From positions 1 to 64,000 of the forward strand of contig NZ_CP043450.1 in assembly GCF_003286415.2 (NCBI RefSeq): a stretch of DNA of 64,000 bases, read 5' to 3'. This DNA comes from Mucilaginibacter rubeus. Lineage in GTDB: Bacteria > Bacteroidota > Bacteroidia > Sphingobacteriales > Sphingobacteriaceae. Below the pieces are notes generated by a model. It searched no databases. It was not told the DNA's origin and saw nothing but the letters and a program-made list of their open reading frames with translations. The position numbers were made by a program, and so were the translations under genes. Shown piece by piece: positions 1 through 7,919 of this stretch (position 1 is the stretch's first letter; each line of letters starts with the position of its first letter).

Positions 1-1317
1 ATGGAAGGAAGCGTATTAACCATACAAGTACCAAGTTTATTCTTTTACGAGTGGCTTGAAGAGCACTATGTAGGGTTGCTGCGCAAAACCATTAAGAAAC
101 AATTGGGCGATGAAGGACGTTTAGAGTATAATATAGTTGTTGAGCAATCATCAAGTAAACCATACACAACTAACATGCCTTCAAACGGAAATGGCGCTGA
201 TTCAAAACATCAGAGTATGCCGATACCTATTTCAATTAACAAGGACATCAAAAATCCTTTTGTTATACCCGGGCTTAAGAAGTTGAACGTAGATCCTCAG
301 CTTAACCGTAACTACACCTTCGAAAACTTTGTTGAAGGTGATTGCAACCGCTTGGCCCGTTCGGCAGGTTACGCGGTAGCTGCTAAACCCGGTGGTACCT
401 CATTTAACCCGTTGATGATTTATGGCGGTGTGGGTTTAGGTAAAACCCACCTGGCACAAGCCATCGGTAACGAAATCAAGCGCACCCTGCCCGATAAACT
501 GGTACTGTATGTATCATGCGAAAAATTTACACAACAGTTTGTTGATGCTTTAAAGCATAACAACATCAACGACTTTGTGAACTTTTACCAGGCCATTGAC
601 GTGTTGATCATGGACGATGTGCACAACTTTGCCGGTAAAGAAAAAACACAGGATTTCTTCTTCCATATATTTAACCACCTGCACCAGTCTGGCAAGCAGC
701 TGATCATTACATCAGATAAAGCGCCTAAGGATTTGGCCGGTTTGGAAGAACGCCTGCTTTCGAGGTTTAAATGGGGCCTGTCTGCCGATTTGCAGATCCC
801 TGATCTGGAAACCCGTATGGCTATCCTGAAAAATAAGATCTATCAGGACGGTATCGATCTGTCAAACGATGTGATTGAGTATGTTGCCCATAACATCGAC
901 AATAACGTACGTGAACTGGAAGGAGCCATGGTATCATTGCTGGCACAATCAACCCTTAACCGCAAGGAAATTGACCTGAACCTGGCTAAACAAATGTTGA
1001 AAAACTTTGTGAAGAACTCATCTAAAGAAATTTCGATGGAGTACATTCAAAGCCTGGTGTGCGAGTATTTTGAAGTGCCTATTGAAATGGTGAAATCACA
1101 AACACGCAAACGTGAAATTGTACAGGCACGTCAAATTTCAATGTACCTGGCAAAAGCCCATACCAAAAGCTCTCTTAAATCAATTGGTCATTTCTTTGGC
1201 GGTCGCGACCACTCAACCGTGATTTACGCCTGCCAAACTGTTGAGGACTTAATTGATACCGATAAGAAATTTAAAGGCTACGTAGCCGATATTCAGAAGA
1301 AATTAAAAATGAGCTAA
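1..1317 (+). CDS. dnaA: Chromosomal replication initiator DnaA (5' end cut by window)
   Basis: DnaA binds DnaA boxes at oriC, melts the origin and loads the replicative helicase. The visible 438 residues start inside domain I: the opening resembles the part of Bacteroidota DnaA lying about 40 residues after the true start, so the ATG at base 1 is probably internal and the gene begins outside the window. The AAA+ Walker A (GGVGLGKTH, about residue 141), Walker B (LIMDDVH, about 203) and the C-terminal DnaA signature (GGRDHSTVIYACQ, about 399) that contacts the DnaA box are all present. A perfect palindromic terminator follows. No oriC-like cluster of DnaA boxes was noticed downstream; oriC may lie upstream of the window. 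Confidence 0.97.
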   Translation: MEGSVLTIQVPSLFFYEWLEEHYVGLLRKTIKKQLGDEGRLEYNIVVEQSSSKPYTTNMPSNGNGADSKHQSMPIPISINKDIKNPFVIPGLKKLNVDPQLNRNYTFENFVEGDCNRLARSAGYAVAAKPGGTSFNPLMIYGGVGLGKTHLAQAIGNEIKRTLPDKLVLYVSCEKFTQQFVDALKHNNINDFVNFYQAIDVLIMDDVHNFAGKEKTQDFFFHIFNHLHQSGKQLIITSDKAPKDLAGLEERLLSRFKWGLSADLQIPDLETRMAILKNKIYQDGIDLSNDVIEYVAHNIDNNVRELEGAMVSLLAQSTLNRKEIDLNLAKQMLKNFVKNSSKEISMEYIQSLVCEYFEVPIEMVKSQTRKREIVQARQISMYLAKAHTKSSLKSIGHFFGGRDHSTVIYACQTVEDLIDTDKKFKGYVADIQKKLKMS

Positions 1318-1340
1318 TATTTGCGCTGTTTTAAGATATA

Positions 1341-1368
1341 CAAAGGCCGGTTAATTAACCGGCCTTTG
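1341..1368 (+). terminator. Palindromic terminator after dnaA
   Basis: A perfect 28-bp palindrome (arms CAAAGGCCGGTTAA) lies 23 bp after the dnaA stop and is followed by TTGTT. It reads as a strong hairpin on either strand. Confidence 0.8.
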
Positions 1369-1422
1369 TTGTTTATCAGGTTTAAACTGTAACTTTAAGA
1401 GATTACATCGTCTAAACCTTAT

Positions 1423-3816
1423 ATGAAAAAGCTAAACCTACTCCTTATCCTGCTGTTCGCAGGCTTTTCCAATATTTTTGCCCAATCTGTTACCCTTGAA
1501 AAAGGCAAGGAGTTTGAGATCGAGGCTCATACCGTGACCAACACGGCCGACAATCAAAACGACTATAAATATACCTTTTGGTTTAAAGCAGGAGATCGGA
1601 ATGGGGTCAACACCATATTCGATTGTAAATTGGTTAAAGTAATTTATGCCGAAAAATTTACCAAATACAGTTTTGCTAACAGTATTTTAAACACCGATAC
1701 GGTTCGTGGTTTCAGGCTTAATACAACAACTTCACTGTTGCCCCTGGCACTGTTACATCAACCCTTAAAGGTAACAATAGGTCCGCATGGCGAGTTTTTG
1801 AGCGTCACCGGTTTTGATGAAGCAATACAGGATGCTATAACTCGCTGGGTATTAAAAGATGATATAGCTAATCAGCTCAAAGATAACTCGAAATATTTTC
1901 CTAAAGATGTAATAGGAAGCTTGTTCCTGCCTTTGCCGCAACAACGTATAGCTTATAAAAGCGAATGGTCGAGCCCTAATACGAGGTATAAGGTTACTGC
2001 CATCAACGGGGCTTTGCTTTATATCACTACCACTGGTATTAAAGTTCCGGACAGCCAGGGCGAGGATGTTAGTGGTAATATAGTTTTCAATGAAGTAACA
2101 GGTTTAACTGAGCAATTACAAAATAGTAGCCCGTCTAAAATTGAAATCGCCATTGATGGCAAAAAGCAGCTCCTGCCGGTATTTTATCGTAGACAAACTG
2201 TTCGTTATGGCGCGGAGAAACATTTGCCTGATACCGCCTGGATTAATATGGTTGTAAAAACCCATACCGCATTTGGTAAGGCATTTAAATCAGGTACCGA
2301 GATGGACTCTGTAAAAGTACAACGCTATTTAAAAGCGCATGATGATGCATTTGCCAATGATGAATATTATGCGGTAATAAAGCTTCGCCTGCTGCAGGGC
2401 TCAGGCGATTATATAAAATACAGCCATCAGTTAATAAAAACACCTACTCGTTTTATAAAAGATGAAGAATCTCATTTATTTAACAAATTTAACAGCATAC
2501 TTGACAGCTCTGCCCAATCGGCCTACGAGGTTGCGCGGTATATGTATAAACTGCCAGGATTTAACGGACTGATTCAACAATCATACGCGCAAAGTTTCCT
2601 GACTTTTGATATAGATGACATGCTGAAGGACGATGGCTTCAGGAAAAACATGCAGGAAAAGAACATGAGCGATGAAGACGCGAGGAAGATGATAGCTGAA
2701 GAAAATAAAAAGCGACTTGCAGGAAACAGCAACGCCAGGCAGTTACTGGAGTTGTTGCATAATGATAAAGATCCCTTGATGCAGCAAAAGATCAACGCTT
2801 TATATCTTTGGGAGAAGGCGAAAAGTGCTGATGATGCAGGCGTTTTAAATAAAACAGCGAGTGCATTCATGAATATGGATGATGCCTATATGAAACAGGG
2901 AAACGGTGGTAGGTATGCGTTGCTGATATATAAGCTGCTTATTAATGCTAAAAAGGAGGCTGCAGCTAAAGCATTACTTGTAAAAACCATCCAAAATCTT
3001 GAAAGATATACAGCGGATACCCTTAATACTAATCGCTTTGCCGATCAGAATATATTGGCTTATGCTTGCTATTTGCAATACACCAGGGCTAGACTAACCG
3101 ATTCCGTTAAGGCGCTTCAATATCTCTCTAAAGCGGCACAGTATTCACCACATAACAGCAAAGAAAAAGCCTATGCCAGTTTTTACGACAGGGTGTTTCT
3201 CCATTCCAAAGAAGGATATAGGGACGAGTTTATCGAACGCCTTTTTAATAACGGCGATGAGCAACAAGCCCTTGCCATTTTTGCAGATCACATTAATGCT
3301 GAACCTGTAAGTCTTGATGAGATGCAAAAGATTTATCAGCAGCACATACCTGGAAAAAGCTTCGCCGATTTTTTTAAAGCTAAAGTACTTGATTCCTGGC
3401 AAACAGCGCCTGTGTTCACGCTGAAAGGGCTTGATGGCAAAGATCACGCTTTGGCCGATTTTAAAAACAAGTGGCTGGTTCTTGATTTTTGGGGAACGTG
3501 GTGCGCGCCCTGTCGGGGTGAAATGCCCGATATAAATACCTTTAACCAGGAAATTAAAGATGGGAAGCACAACGGCATCACTTTTATGAGTATTGCCTGC
3601 CGCGACAATGAAACTAATGTTAAGGCTTATTTTGAAGCGAGTAAGTTTAATTTGCCTGCTGCGATGGCCGACGCGAACATTGAGAAGCAGTATGGTATTT
3701 CAAGTTATCCTTCAAAAGTGATTATATCACCGGATGGTAAAATGCTGCCCCTGAAATTTGGTGATGACTGGAGAGCGATTGTTCAGCGATTTAACGAAGT
3801 AGTACCGGCAAATTGA
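1423..3816 (+). CDS. Secreted TlpA-like thioredoxin-domain protein
   Basis: A 797-residue exported protein. It has a classical signal peptide (MKKLNLLLILLFAGFSNIFAQ), a long N-terminal region of about 640 residues that I do not recognise, then a thioredoxin fold of the TlpA/ResA/AhpC-TSA type from about residue 655. The redox motif WGTWCAPC is complete and a cis-Pro loop is suggested by ISSYPSKVI. TlpA-like proteins reduce or shuffle disulfides in the periplasm; large Bacteroidota versions with an unknown N-terminal half are common and their clients are not known. It starts 106 bp after dnaA beyond a terminator, so it is probably its own transcript. The start is fixed by the signal peptide. 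Confidence 0.85.
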   Translation: MKKLNLLLILLFAGFSNIFAQSVTLEKGKEFEIEAHTVTNTADNQNDYKYTFWFKAGDRNGVNTIFDCKLVKVIYAEKFTKYSFANSILNTDTVRGFRLNTTTSLLPLALLHQPLKVTIGPHGEFLSVTGFDEAIQDAITRWVLKDDIANQLKDNSKYFPKDVIGSLFLPLPQQRIAYKSEWSSPNTRYKVTAINGALLYITTTGIKVPDSQGEDVSGNIVFNEVTGLTEQLQNSSPSKIEIAIDGKKQLLPVFYRRQTVRYGAEKHLPDTAWINMVVKTHTAFGKAFKSGTEMDSVKVQRYLKAHDDAFANDEYYAVIKLRLLQGSGDYIKYSHQLIKTPTRFIKDEESHLFNKFNSILDSSAQSAYEVARYMYKLPGFNGLIQQSYAQSFLTFDIDDMLKDDGFRKNMQEKNMSDEDARKMIAEENKKRLAGNSNARQLLELLHNDKDPLMQQKINALYLWEKAKSADDAGVLNKTASAFMNMDDAYMKQGNGGRYALLIYKLLINAKKEAAAKALLVKTIQNLERYTADTLNTNRFADQNILAYACYLQYTRARLTDSVKALQYLSKAAQYSPHNSKEKAYASFYDRVFLHSKEGYRDEFIERLFNNGDEQQALAIFADHINAEPVSLDEMQKIYQQHIPGKSFADFFKAKVLDSWQTAPVFTLKGLDGKDHALADFKNKWLVLDFWGTWCAPCRGEMPDINTFNQEIKDGKHNGITFMSIACRDNETNVKAYFEASKFNLPAAMADANIEKQYGISSYPSKVIISPDGKMLPLKFGDDWRAIVQRFNEVVPAN

Positions 3817-3854
3817 TAGCTATGGTTTGTCGTTAGGTATAGCTATCTTTAATT

Positions 3855-4316
3855 ATGGAAAAAATATTACTGGTTTTAATCGCCTGTTTCGGAATGGCTT
3901 TATCATGCTTTGCTCAGCAAACCGAGCAGGATGCTATTAAACAAACTATCAATACCATGTTTAATGCCATGCGCAAAGGCGATAGCACCATGCTCAGATC
4001 AACCTTTGCCAAAGGAATAGCATTTCATAGTGTAGCCAACAAAAAAGACGGTTCGGTAGCCCTGGAGATTGAAAATCCTGACGATTTTATAAAATTGGTT
4101 GGCACCCCGCATAAGGGTGTTTATGACGAGCGTGTAACCTTTGCCGATATTAAGATCGATGGCGCCCTGGCCAGCGTTTGGGCGCCATATAAGTTTTATT
4201 TAGGTGATAAATACAGCCATTGTGGTGTAGATGTTTTTCAACTGATGAAAACCGCAAATGGCTGGAAAATCATTTATATAGTTGATACCCGCCGGAAAGA
4301 TAATTGCCCGGAATGA
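3855..4316 (+). CDS. Secreted NTF2-like/SnoaL-type protein
   Basis: A 153-residue protein with a signal peptide ending near CFAQQ, followed by a short alpha+beta domain with the NTF2-like/putative lumazine-binding pattern: an early helix with INTMFNAMRKGD, a central GVYDERVTFADIKIDG strand pair and a late GWKIIYIVDTRR strand. This fold is used by small secreted enzymes and binding proteins, and the ligand cannot be read from sequence. It lies 38 bp after the thioredoxin gene on the same strand and could be co-transcribed. Its last codons overlap the left copy of the 74-bp repeat described separately. Confidence 0.7.
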   Translation: MEKILLVLIACFGMALSCFAQQTEQDAIKQTINTMFNAMRKGDSTMLRSTFAKGIAFHSVANKKDGSVALEIENPDDFIKLVGTPHKGVYDERVTFADIKIDGALASVWAPYKFYLGDKYSHCGVDVFQLMKTANGWKIIYIVDTRRKDNCPE

Positions 4317-4381
4317 TTCTACATCACTCCCAGCTTCATCATACCGTAAAACAAACCGGCACAATGCATGGCCTGCTTTAT
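4308..4381. repeat. 74-bp direct repeat, left copy (ectopic NUDIX 3' end)
   Basis: This copy matches 5007-5080 with five differences, all transitions. Read on the minus strand it encodes the same C-terminal 19 residues (KQAMHCAGLF...GVM) as the NUDIX protein, with two silent codon changes and TAG instead of TAA. It also covers the last codons of the upstream plus-strand gene. It directly abuts the stop codon of the DUF5615 gene. Confidence 0.9.
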
Positions 4382-4738
4382 TTACAAATACAACTCGAAT
4401 ACCCCCAATGAATAGTCTTGAATAAACTGTACAATTGAGTTTCTGGATCGCGATAATAAGTCGGAGATCGCTTTGGTATTCACGTTACCAGTCCTTAGCC
4501 ATATTATTTTAGGAGGAAAGGAGTAAAGATTTTGCAACTCCCGAAAATCTTCATCAAAAGTCAAGATAGAATAACCATTAGCTTTTGCGAATTGCCATAT
4601 ACGGATATCGCTCAAACGTTCGTGAGGCGCAATTTCATTTACAGGTAAAATGTCCCATGATGGGAGCAGTTTTTTTAAACGCCACGAGATATTCTCATCA
4701 GTAATGATACGGATCTCGTAAGAAGCAATTATAGCCAT
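4382..4738 (-). CDS. DUF5615 PIN-like toxin
   Basis: A 118-residue protein matching the DUF5615 (Mut7-C/PIN-like) pattern: an early acidic motif ITDENISWRLKKLL and a central SILTFDEDFREL, the clustered acidic residues expected of a PIN-type metal-dependent nuclease site. DUF5615 proteins are predicted toxins paired with DUF433 antitoxins; RNase activity is inferred from the fold. Its ATG overlaps the stop of the upstream DUF433 gene (TAATG), so the two are translationally coupled. Its stop codon abuts an ectopic copy of the NUDIX 3' end, marking the edge of the inserted module. Confidence 0.8.
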   Translation of the reverse strand: MAIIASYEIRIITDENISWRLKKLLPSWDILPVNEIAPHERLSDIRIWQFAKANGYSILTFDEDFRELQNLYSFPPKIIWLRTGNVNTKAISDLLSRSRNSIVQFIQDYSLGVFELYL

Positions 4739-4971
4739 TATGCAACTCTTATTGTCCGCTCTTTATTCGCAGCATATGCAAGGCAGGCAAAGATGTGATC
4801 TTCATTTAGCTGAGGAAAGTCCTCGAGAATCTCTTCATGAGTGGAACCGGAAGCAAGCCACTGTAAAACATCATATACGGTAATGCGTGTACCTATAATT
4901 ACAGGCTTCCCAAATCTTATTTCCGGGTTTACTTCAATAAATTGCTTGTAATCAATCTGCCGCATATTCAA
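4738..4971 (-). CDS. DUF433 antitoxin
   Basis: A 77-residue DUF433 protein. It has the family pattern IRFGKPVIIGTRITVYDVLQ followed by WLASGSTHEEILEDFPQL, a short winged-helix-like DNA-binding domain. DUF433 proteins are the predicted antitoxin and autorepressor partners of PIN-like toxins, which matches the overlapping DUF5615 gene downstream. The gene lies 46 bp after the NUDIX gene on the same strand. No clear promoter could be assigned in that gap, so it may be read from the NUDIX transcript. Confidence 0.8.
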   Translation of the reverse strand: MNMRQIDYKQFIEVNPEIRFGKPVIIGTRITVYDVLQWLASGSTHEEILEDFPQLNEDHIFACLAYAANKERTIRVA

Positions 4972-5006
4972 ATTTAACTAAAATGCTTTCAAATCTGAAA
5001 TATTTA

Positions 5007-5080
5007 CCGGAGTGATCTTACATCACTCCCAGCTTCATCATACCGTAAAACAAACCGGCACAATGCATGGCTTGTTTTAT
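5007..5080. repeat. 74-bp direct repeat, right copy (genuine NUDIX 3' end)
   Basis: This is the right-hand copy of the repeat flanking the toxin-antitoxin pair, offset 699 bp from the left copy. It contains the functional C-terminal codons of the NUDIX gene plus about 11 bp beyond. Those outer bases (CCGGAGTGA) look like a silent variant of the last codons (CCGGAATGA) of the gene at 3855-4316. Confidence 0.9.
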
Positions 5081-5569
5081 CTCATTATTAAGTAGCAATT
5101 GTTTTACCTCATCAATGGTATATTCTTCAACTATCAGGTCTTCCAGTTCGTCGAGGTGCTGGCCTTGTACTTTTTTGCCGCCTTTGGTAAAGTAAGTAAA
5201 AGTTTGATTGTTGGCTGTTGATGGGTTGCCATAAACTGTACAGATCAATTCAAATTCATCAAACTGATAGCCTGTTTCTTCCAATAACTCACGGCGGATA
5301 GCATGTACCGGATCTTCGCCGGCGTCAATTACACCGCCCGGAATTTCGAGCGAAATAATGCCTGCCGCATGACGGTACTGTTTTACCATCAATACCTTGT
5401 TATCGTCTGTTATTGCTACCGCGTTAACCCAGTTTGAATATTCAAGTACATAGTAGTCTTCAACAATTTTGCCATTTGGCATTTCGCATTTATCAATGCG
5501 GAGTGTAGCCCAGGGGCCTTTATGGATGTATGATGATGAAAGTAGTTTCCAGGTGAGATCTTTACTCAT
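5018..5569 (-). CDS. NUDIX hydrolase (ADP-ribose pyrophosphatase-like)
   Basis: A 183-residue NUDIX protein that cleaves a nucleoside diphosphate linked to another moiety. The Nudix box is complete: the G of EIPGGVIDAGEDP, then AIRRELLEETGY with the REx2EE metal-binding helix, around residues 75-105. Together with the upstream NAVAITDDNKVLMVKQYRHAAG strand, it resembles ADP-ribose pyrophosphatase (NudF-like) proteins. The substrate is not provable from sequence. Its 3' 63 bp are duplicated on the other side of the toxin-antitoxin pair. Confidence 0.85.
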   Translation of the reverse strand: MSKDLTWKLLSSSYIHKGPWATLRIDKCEMPNGKIVEDYYVLEYSNWVNAVAITDDNKVLMVKQYRHAAGIISLEIPGGVIDAGEDPVHAIRRELLEETGYQFDEFELICTVYGNPSTANNQTFTYFTKGGKKVQGQHLDELEDLIVEEYTIDEVKQLLLNNEIKQAMHCAGLFYGMMKLGVM

Positions 5570-5583
5570 TAATGTTTATAGAT

Positions 5584-5750
5584 TTGAACCCTGATTTTAG
5601 GATTTAGGATTACAATGAGGGTAAGCCTATTCTAATATACAAGGGTCCGTTAATAATTTTATTTGATAGTAAATGTTGATATTCTTAGGGTTGAAAGGGA
5701 GTTGTAATAATCATATCCTTTAATCCTTAAATCGGGCCAATCATGGTTCT
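5584..5750. repeat. Degenerate palindromic intergenic repeat
   Basis: The left part (TTTGAACCCTGATT...GGATT) and right part (ATCCTTTAATCC...AATCATGGTTC) are imperfect inverted copies of each other. They resemble the outer arms of the well-preserved element at 22781-22956. The space between is AT-rich and holds no gene. Confidence 0.5.
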
Positions 5751-5754
5751 GCGT

Positions 5755-6543
5755 TTACCAGCTGCCGCTTGAGCCGCCGCCACCGCCACTGCCACCGCCG
5801 AAGCCTCCAAATCCACCTCCGCCGCCACCGCCGGAAAAGCCTCCCCAATCGCCTCCGTTGCTGCGACCGCCGCCGCCAAGCATATTGCCTGCCAGGAACC
5901 ACCAGAAAGGGCTTGCACCACCCCGGCGACCGATGATCTGCCTGCCACCGCCTCCACCACGGTTGCGGAAGATTATAATCAGGATCACTACTACAATTAT
6001 AATAATGATAAAACCGGCAGGGCCACCATCATTGCCTTTTTTGCTTGATTTTCTATCGGCTTTATATTCGCCTTTCATGGCTTTAATAATGCTGTTGGTA
6101 CCGGCGTCAAGCCCACCGTAATAATCGCCTTGTTTAAAATGTGGTTTAAGGTCGTTTTGAATAATATCCTGTGTAACAATATCAGGTAGGGCACCTTCTG
6201 CACCATAACCGGTTTGGATACTCATTTTACGGTCGCCTATTGCAACAAGTACCAATACGCCATTATTCTTGTCTTTTTGACCAATGCCCCATTTGCGTAA
6301 CAACTGAACGCCATAATCATTGATATCATAGTTACCGACAGATTTCAGTATCACCACCGCTATTTGCGTTGAGGTAGAATCATTAAAGGCAACCAGTTTA
6401 GTTTCCAGCTGTTGTTTATCAGCCGGGCTTAAGGTATTGGTATAGTCGGTAACAAGGGTATTGGAGCGTTCCGGAAAATCCTGCGCAATTGCAACAATTG
6501 TGCAAAGTATAAATCCGAAGAACAGTATAAACTTTTTGAACAT
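5755..6543 (-). CDS. TPM-domain membrane protein with glycine-rich tail (YgcG family)
   Basis: A 262-residue protein: signal peptide (to about IAIAQ), a TPM domain at about residues 25-150 (VTDYTNTLSPADKQQLE, VAIGDRKMSIQTGYGAEG), one transmembrane helix (GFIIIIIVVVILIIIF, about 183) and a C-terminal tail of almost pure Gly, Ser, Phe and Trp. TPM domains act in photosystem repair in plants; bacterial YgcG-type proteins are membrane-associated and of uncertain role. It is the last gene of a lemA-TPM-TPM operon. The high GC of the tail comes from glycine codons, not from foreign DNA. Confidence 0.85.
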   Translation of the reverse strand: MFKKFILFFGFILCTIVAIAQDFPERSNTLVTDYTNTLSPADKQQLETKLVAFNDSTSTQIAVVILKSVGNYDINDYGVQLLRKWGIGQKDKNNGVLVLVAIGDRKMSIQTGYGAEGALPDIVTQDIIQNDLKPHFKQGDYYGGLDAGTNSIIKAMKGEYKADRKSSKKGNDGGPAGFIIIIIVVVILIIIFRNRGGGGGRQIIGRRGGASPFWWFLAGNMLGGGGRSNGGDWGGFSGGGGGGGFGGFGGGSGGGGGSSGSW

Positions 6544-6555
6544 GTTTTTTAGTTT

Positions 6556-6990
6556 TTAATCGCCATCCATAAAGGCAATATCATCCGGAAGTTCGTTTTG
6601 ATCGCCATCCTGATGAGGGAAGTATTTTTGAAGTTGTTCGCCGGCAATTTTCAAGCCTGTAACAATTCCTTCAACAATATCGCCATATTTAAAATGCTGC
6701 AGCATATCATCGCGTGTGGTATCCCAAAAATCGGGGGGAACTACCTGGTTGATCCCTGCATCGCCTATAATCGCAAACTTACGATCGACAGTGGCAACGT
6801 ATACCAGCACGCCATGCCTTAGCTTGGTTTTGTGCATATTAAGCTGCACGAAATATTTTGCCGCACGGTCAAGCACATTCTCGCTGCATCTTTTTTCAAT
6901 GCAGACCCTGATCTCGCCCGATGAGCGCTGCTCGGCTTCTTCAATAGCCTTACGGATGCGCTGCTGTTCTTCTTCGTTAAATACAGCCAT
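6556..6990 (-). CDS. TPM-domain protein, soluble
   Basis: A 144-residue protein that is essentially a single TPM domain: IRKAIEEAEQRSSGEIRVCIE at the start, then VLVYVATVDRKFAIIGDAGINQVVP. There is no signal peptide or membrane helix, so it is probably cytoplasmic or peripherally attached. It lies 12 bp upstream of the membrane-bound TPM gene and downstream of lemA; the three genes form a recurrent Bacteroidota unit. The biochemical function is unknown. Confidence 0.82.
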   Translation of the reverse strand: MAVFNEEEQQRIRKAIEEAEQRSSGEIRVCIEKRCSENVLDRAAKYFVQLNMHKTKLRHGVLVYVATVDRKFAIIGDAGINQVVPPDFWDTTRDDMLQHFKYGDIVEGIVTGLKIAGEQLQKYFPHQDGDQNELPDDIAFMDGD

Positions 6991-6995
6991 GTTTT

Positions 6996-7096
6996 TTAAT
7001 TATTGAATTATTGATCTGGTAAATTATTGAATGTAGAGTTATTGAAATAGCAAGTTGCAATTCAATAACTCAATACCTCATTAATTCAATAATTAA
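6996..7096. repeat. Nested AT-rich palindrome between lemA and the TPM gene
   Basis: Perfect 15-bp outer arms (TTAATTATTGAATTA at 6996-7010 and its complement at 7082-7096) enclose perfect 11-bp inner arms (GAGTTATTGAA at 7036 and its complement at 7061). The right arm covers the lemA stop codon. In the operon mRNA this would fold as a long hairpin between cistrons. Confidence 0.75.
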
Positions 7097-7674
7097 TTAA
7101 ACTCTACTTTAGGGGCTTTGTCGGCACCTGGCTCTGCAGTGAAATAACCTTTTGCAGAAAAACCAAACATTTTGGCAGTTATATTGGCCGGGAATGAGCG
7201 GATTTTGCTGTTGTACTCCTGAACTGCATCATTAAAATCCTTACGGGATACGTTAATCCTGTTCTCGGTACCTTCCAGCTGAATTTGCAGATCGTGGAAG
7301 TTTGAGTTTGATTTCAGGTCGGGATAGTTTTCGGTAATAGAAAGCAATTTACCAAGGGCTGCACTCAATTCGCCTTGTGAGGCCTGGAACGCTTTAATAG
7401 ATTCTGGCGTAAGTTTGTTTGGGTCAACCTGTACCGATGTTGCTTTTGAACGAGCCTCAACAACTGCTGTTAAGGTGCTTTTTTCAAAATTGGCCGCGCC
7501 TTTTACAGTATTAACTAAATTAGGGATCAGGTCGCTACGGCGCTGGTAATCGCTTTGTACGGCTCCCCATTTTGCTTTAACAGACTCGTCTAATTTAACC
7601 ATGCTGTTATAGCTGCATGAGCTTAAGGACATGGCTGTCACTATAACTAATATAGCAGAGAATAATCTTTTCAT
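7093..7674 (-). CDS. lemA: LemA family lipoprotein
   Basis: A 193-residue LemA protein. The N-terminus has a signal with the lipobox LSSC, predicting lipid attachment at Cys20. The LemA core follows: YNSMVKLDESVKAKWGAVQSDYQRRSDLIPNLVNTVKG, then the long helical region ending FPANITAKMFGF. LemA proteins are membrane-anchored helical proteins of unresolved function, commonly encoded with TPM-domain proteins as here. It is the first gene of the operon; 245 bp separate it from the sigma-factor gene upstream. Confidence 0.9.
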   Translation of the reverse strand: MKRLFSAILVIVTAMSLSSCSYNSMVKLDESVKAKWGAVQSDYQRRSDLIPNLVNTVKGAANFEKSTLTAVVEARSKATSVQVDPNKLTPESIKAFQASQGELSAALGKLLSITENYPDLKSNSNFHDLQIQLEGTENRINVSRKDFNDAVQEYNSKIRSFPANITAKMFGFSAKGYFTAEPGADKAPKVEFN

Positions 7675-7859
7675 TTGTTTTTCGTGTATTTATGTGATGT
7701 TTCGGGTTAGAGTGCAAATCACGTACCGTTGTTACAAACAAGGCATATGCTGACAAGGTGTCAAGATACGGCTTTTCGGTAAGTTAAAAAAGGGTGTGAG
7801 GTATGCAACGTACGATATGAGAAAATTTGCACAGTATCTGAATGCTTATAAAAGCAGAA

Positions 7860-7875
7860 AGCCCCATCAGGGGCT
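7860..7875 (-). terminator. Terminator of the ECF sigma gene
   Basis: The 6-bp arms AGCCCC/GGGGCT with a 4-nt loop are followed on the minus strand by TTCTGCTTTT. The hairpin lies 45 bp downstream of the minus-strand sigma-factor stop codon. Confidence 0.65.
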
Positions 7876-7919
7876 GCAGCTTTGTAAATGATTTGTGTAA
7901 GGTTAATGGCAGGGCCGGC

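Noticed and set aside
1318-1422. oriC downstream of dnaA
   Set aside because: The gap is short, holds only a terminator palindrome, and no cluster of DnaA boxes was seen.
3145-3570. 141-codon antisense ORF within the TlpA-like gene
   Set aside because: It lies opposite the thioredoxin domain with no motif, signal or start context of its own.
4308-5080. Insertion-sequence origin of the toxin-antitoxin insert
   Set aside because: No transposase, no terminal inverted repeats, and the flanking direct repeat is far longer than a target-site duplication and differs at silent sites.
5727-5960. Ala/Val-rich ORF on the minus strand in another frame of the TPM gene
   Set aside because: It is an out-of-frame reading of the glycine-rich tail codons; the TPM frame has clear domain structure.
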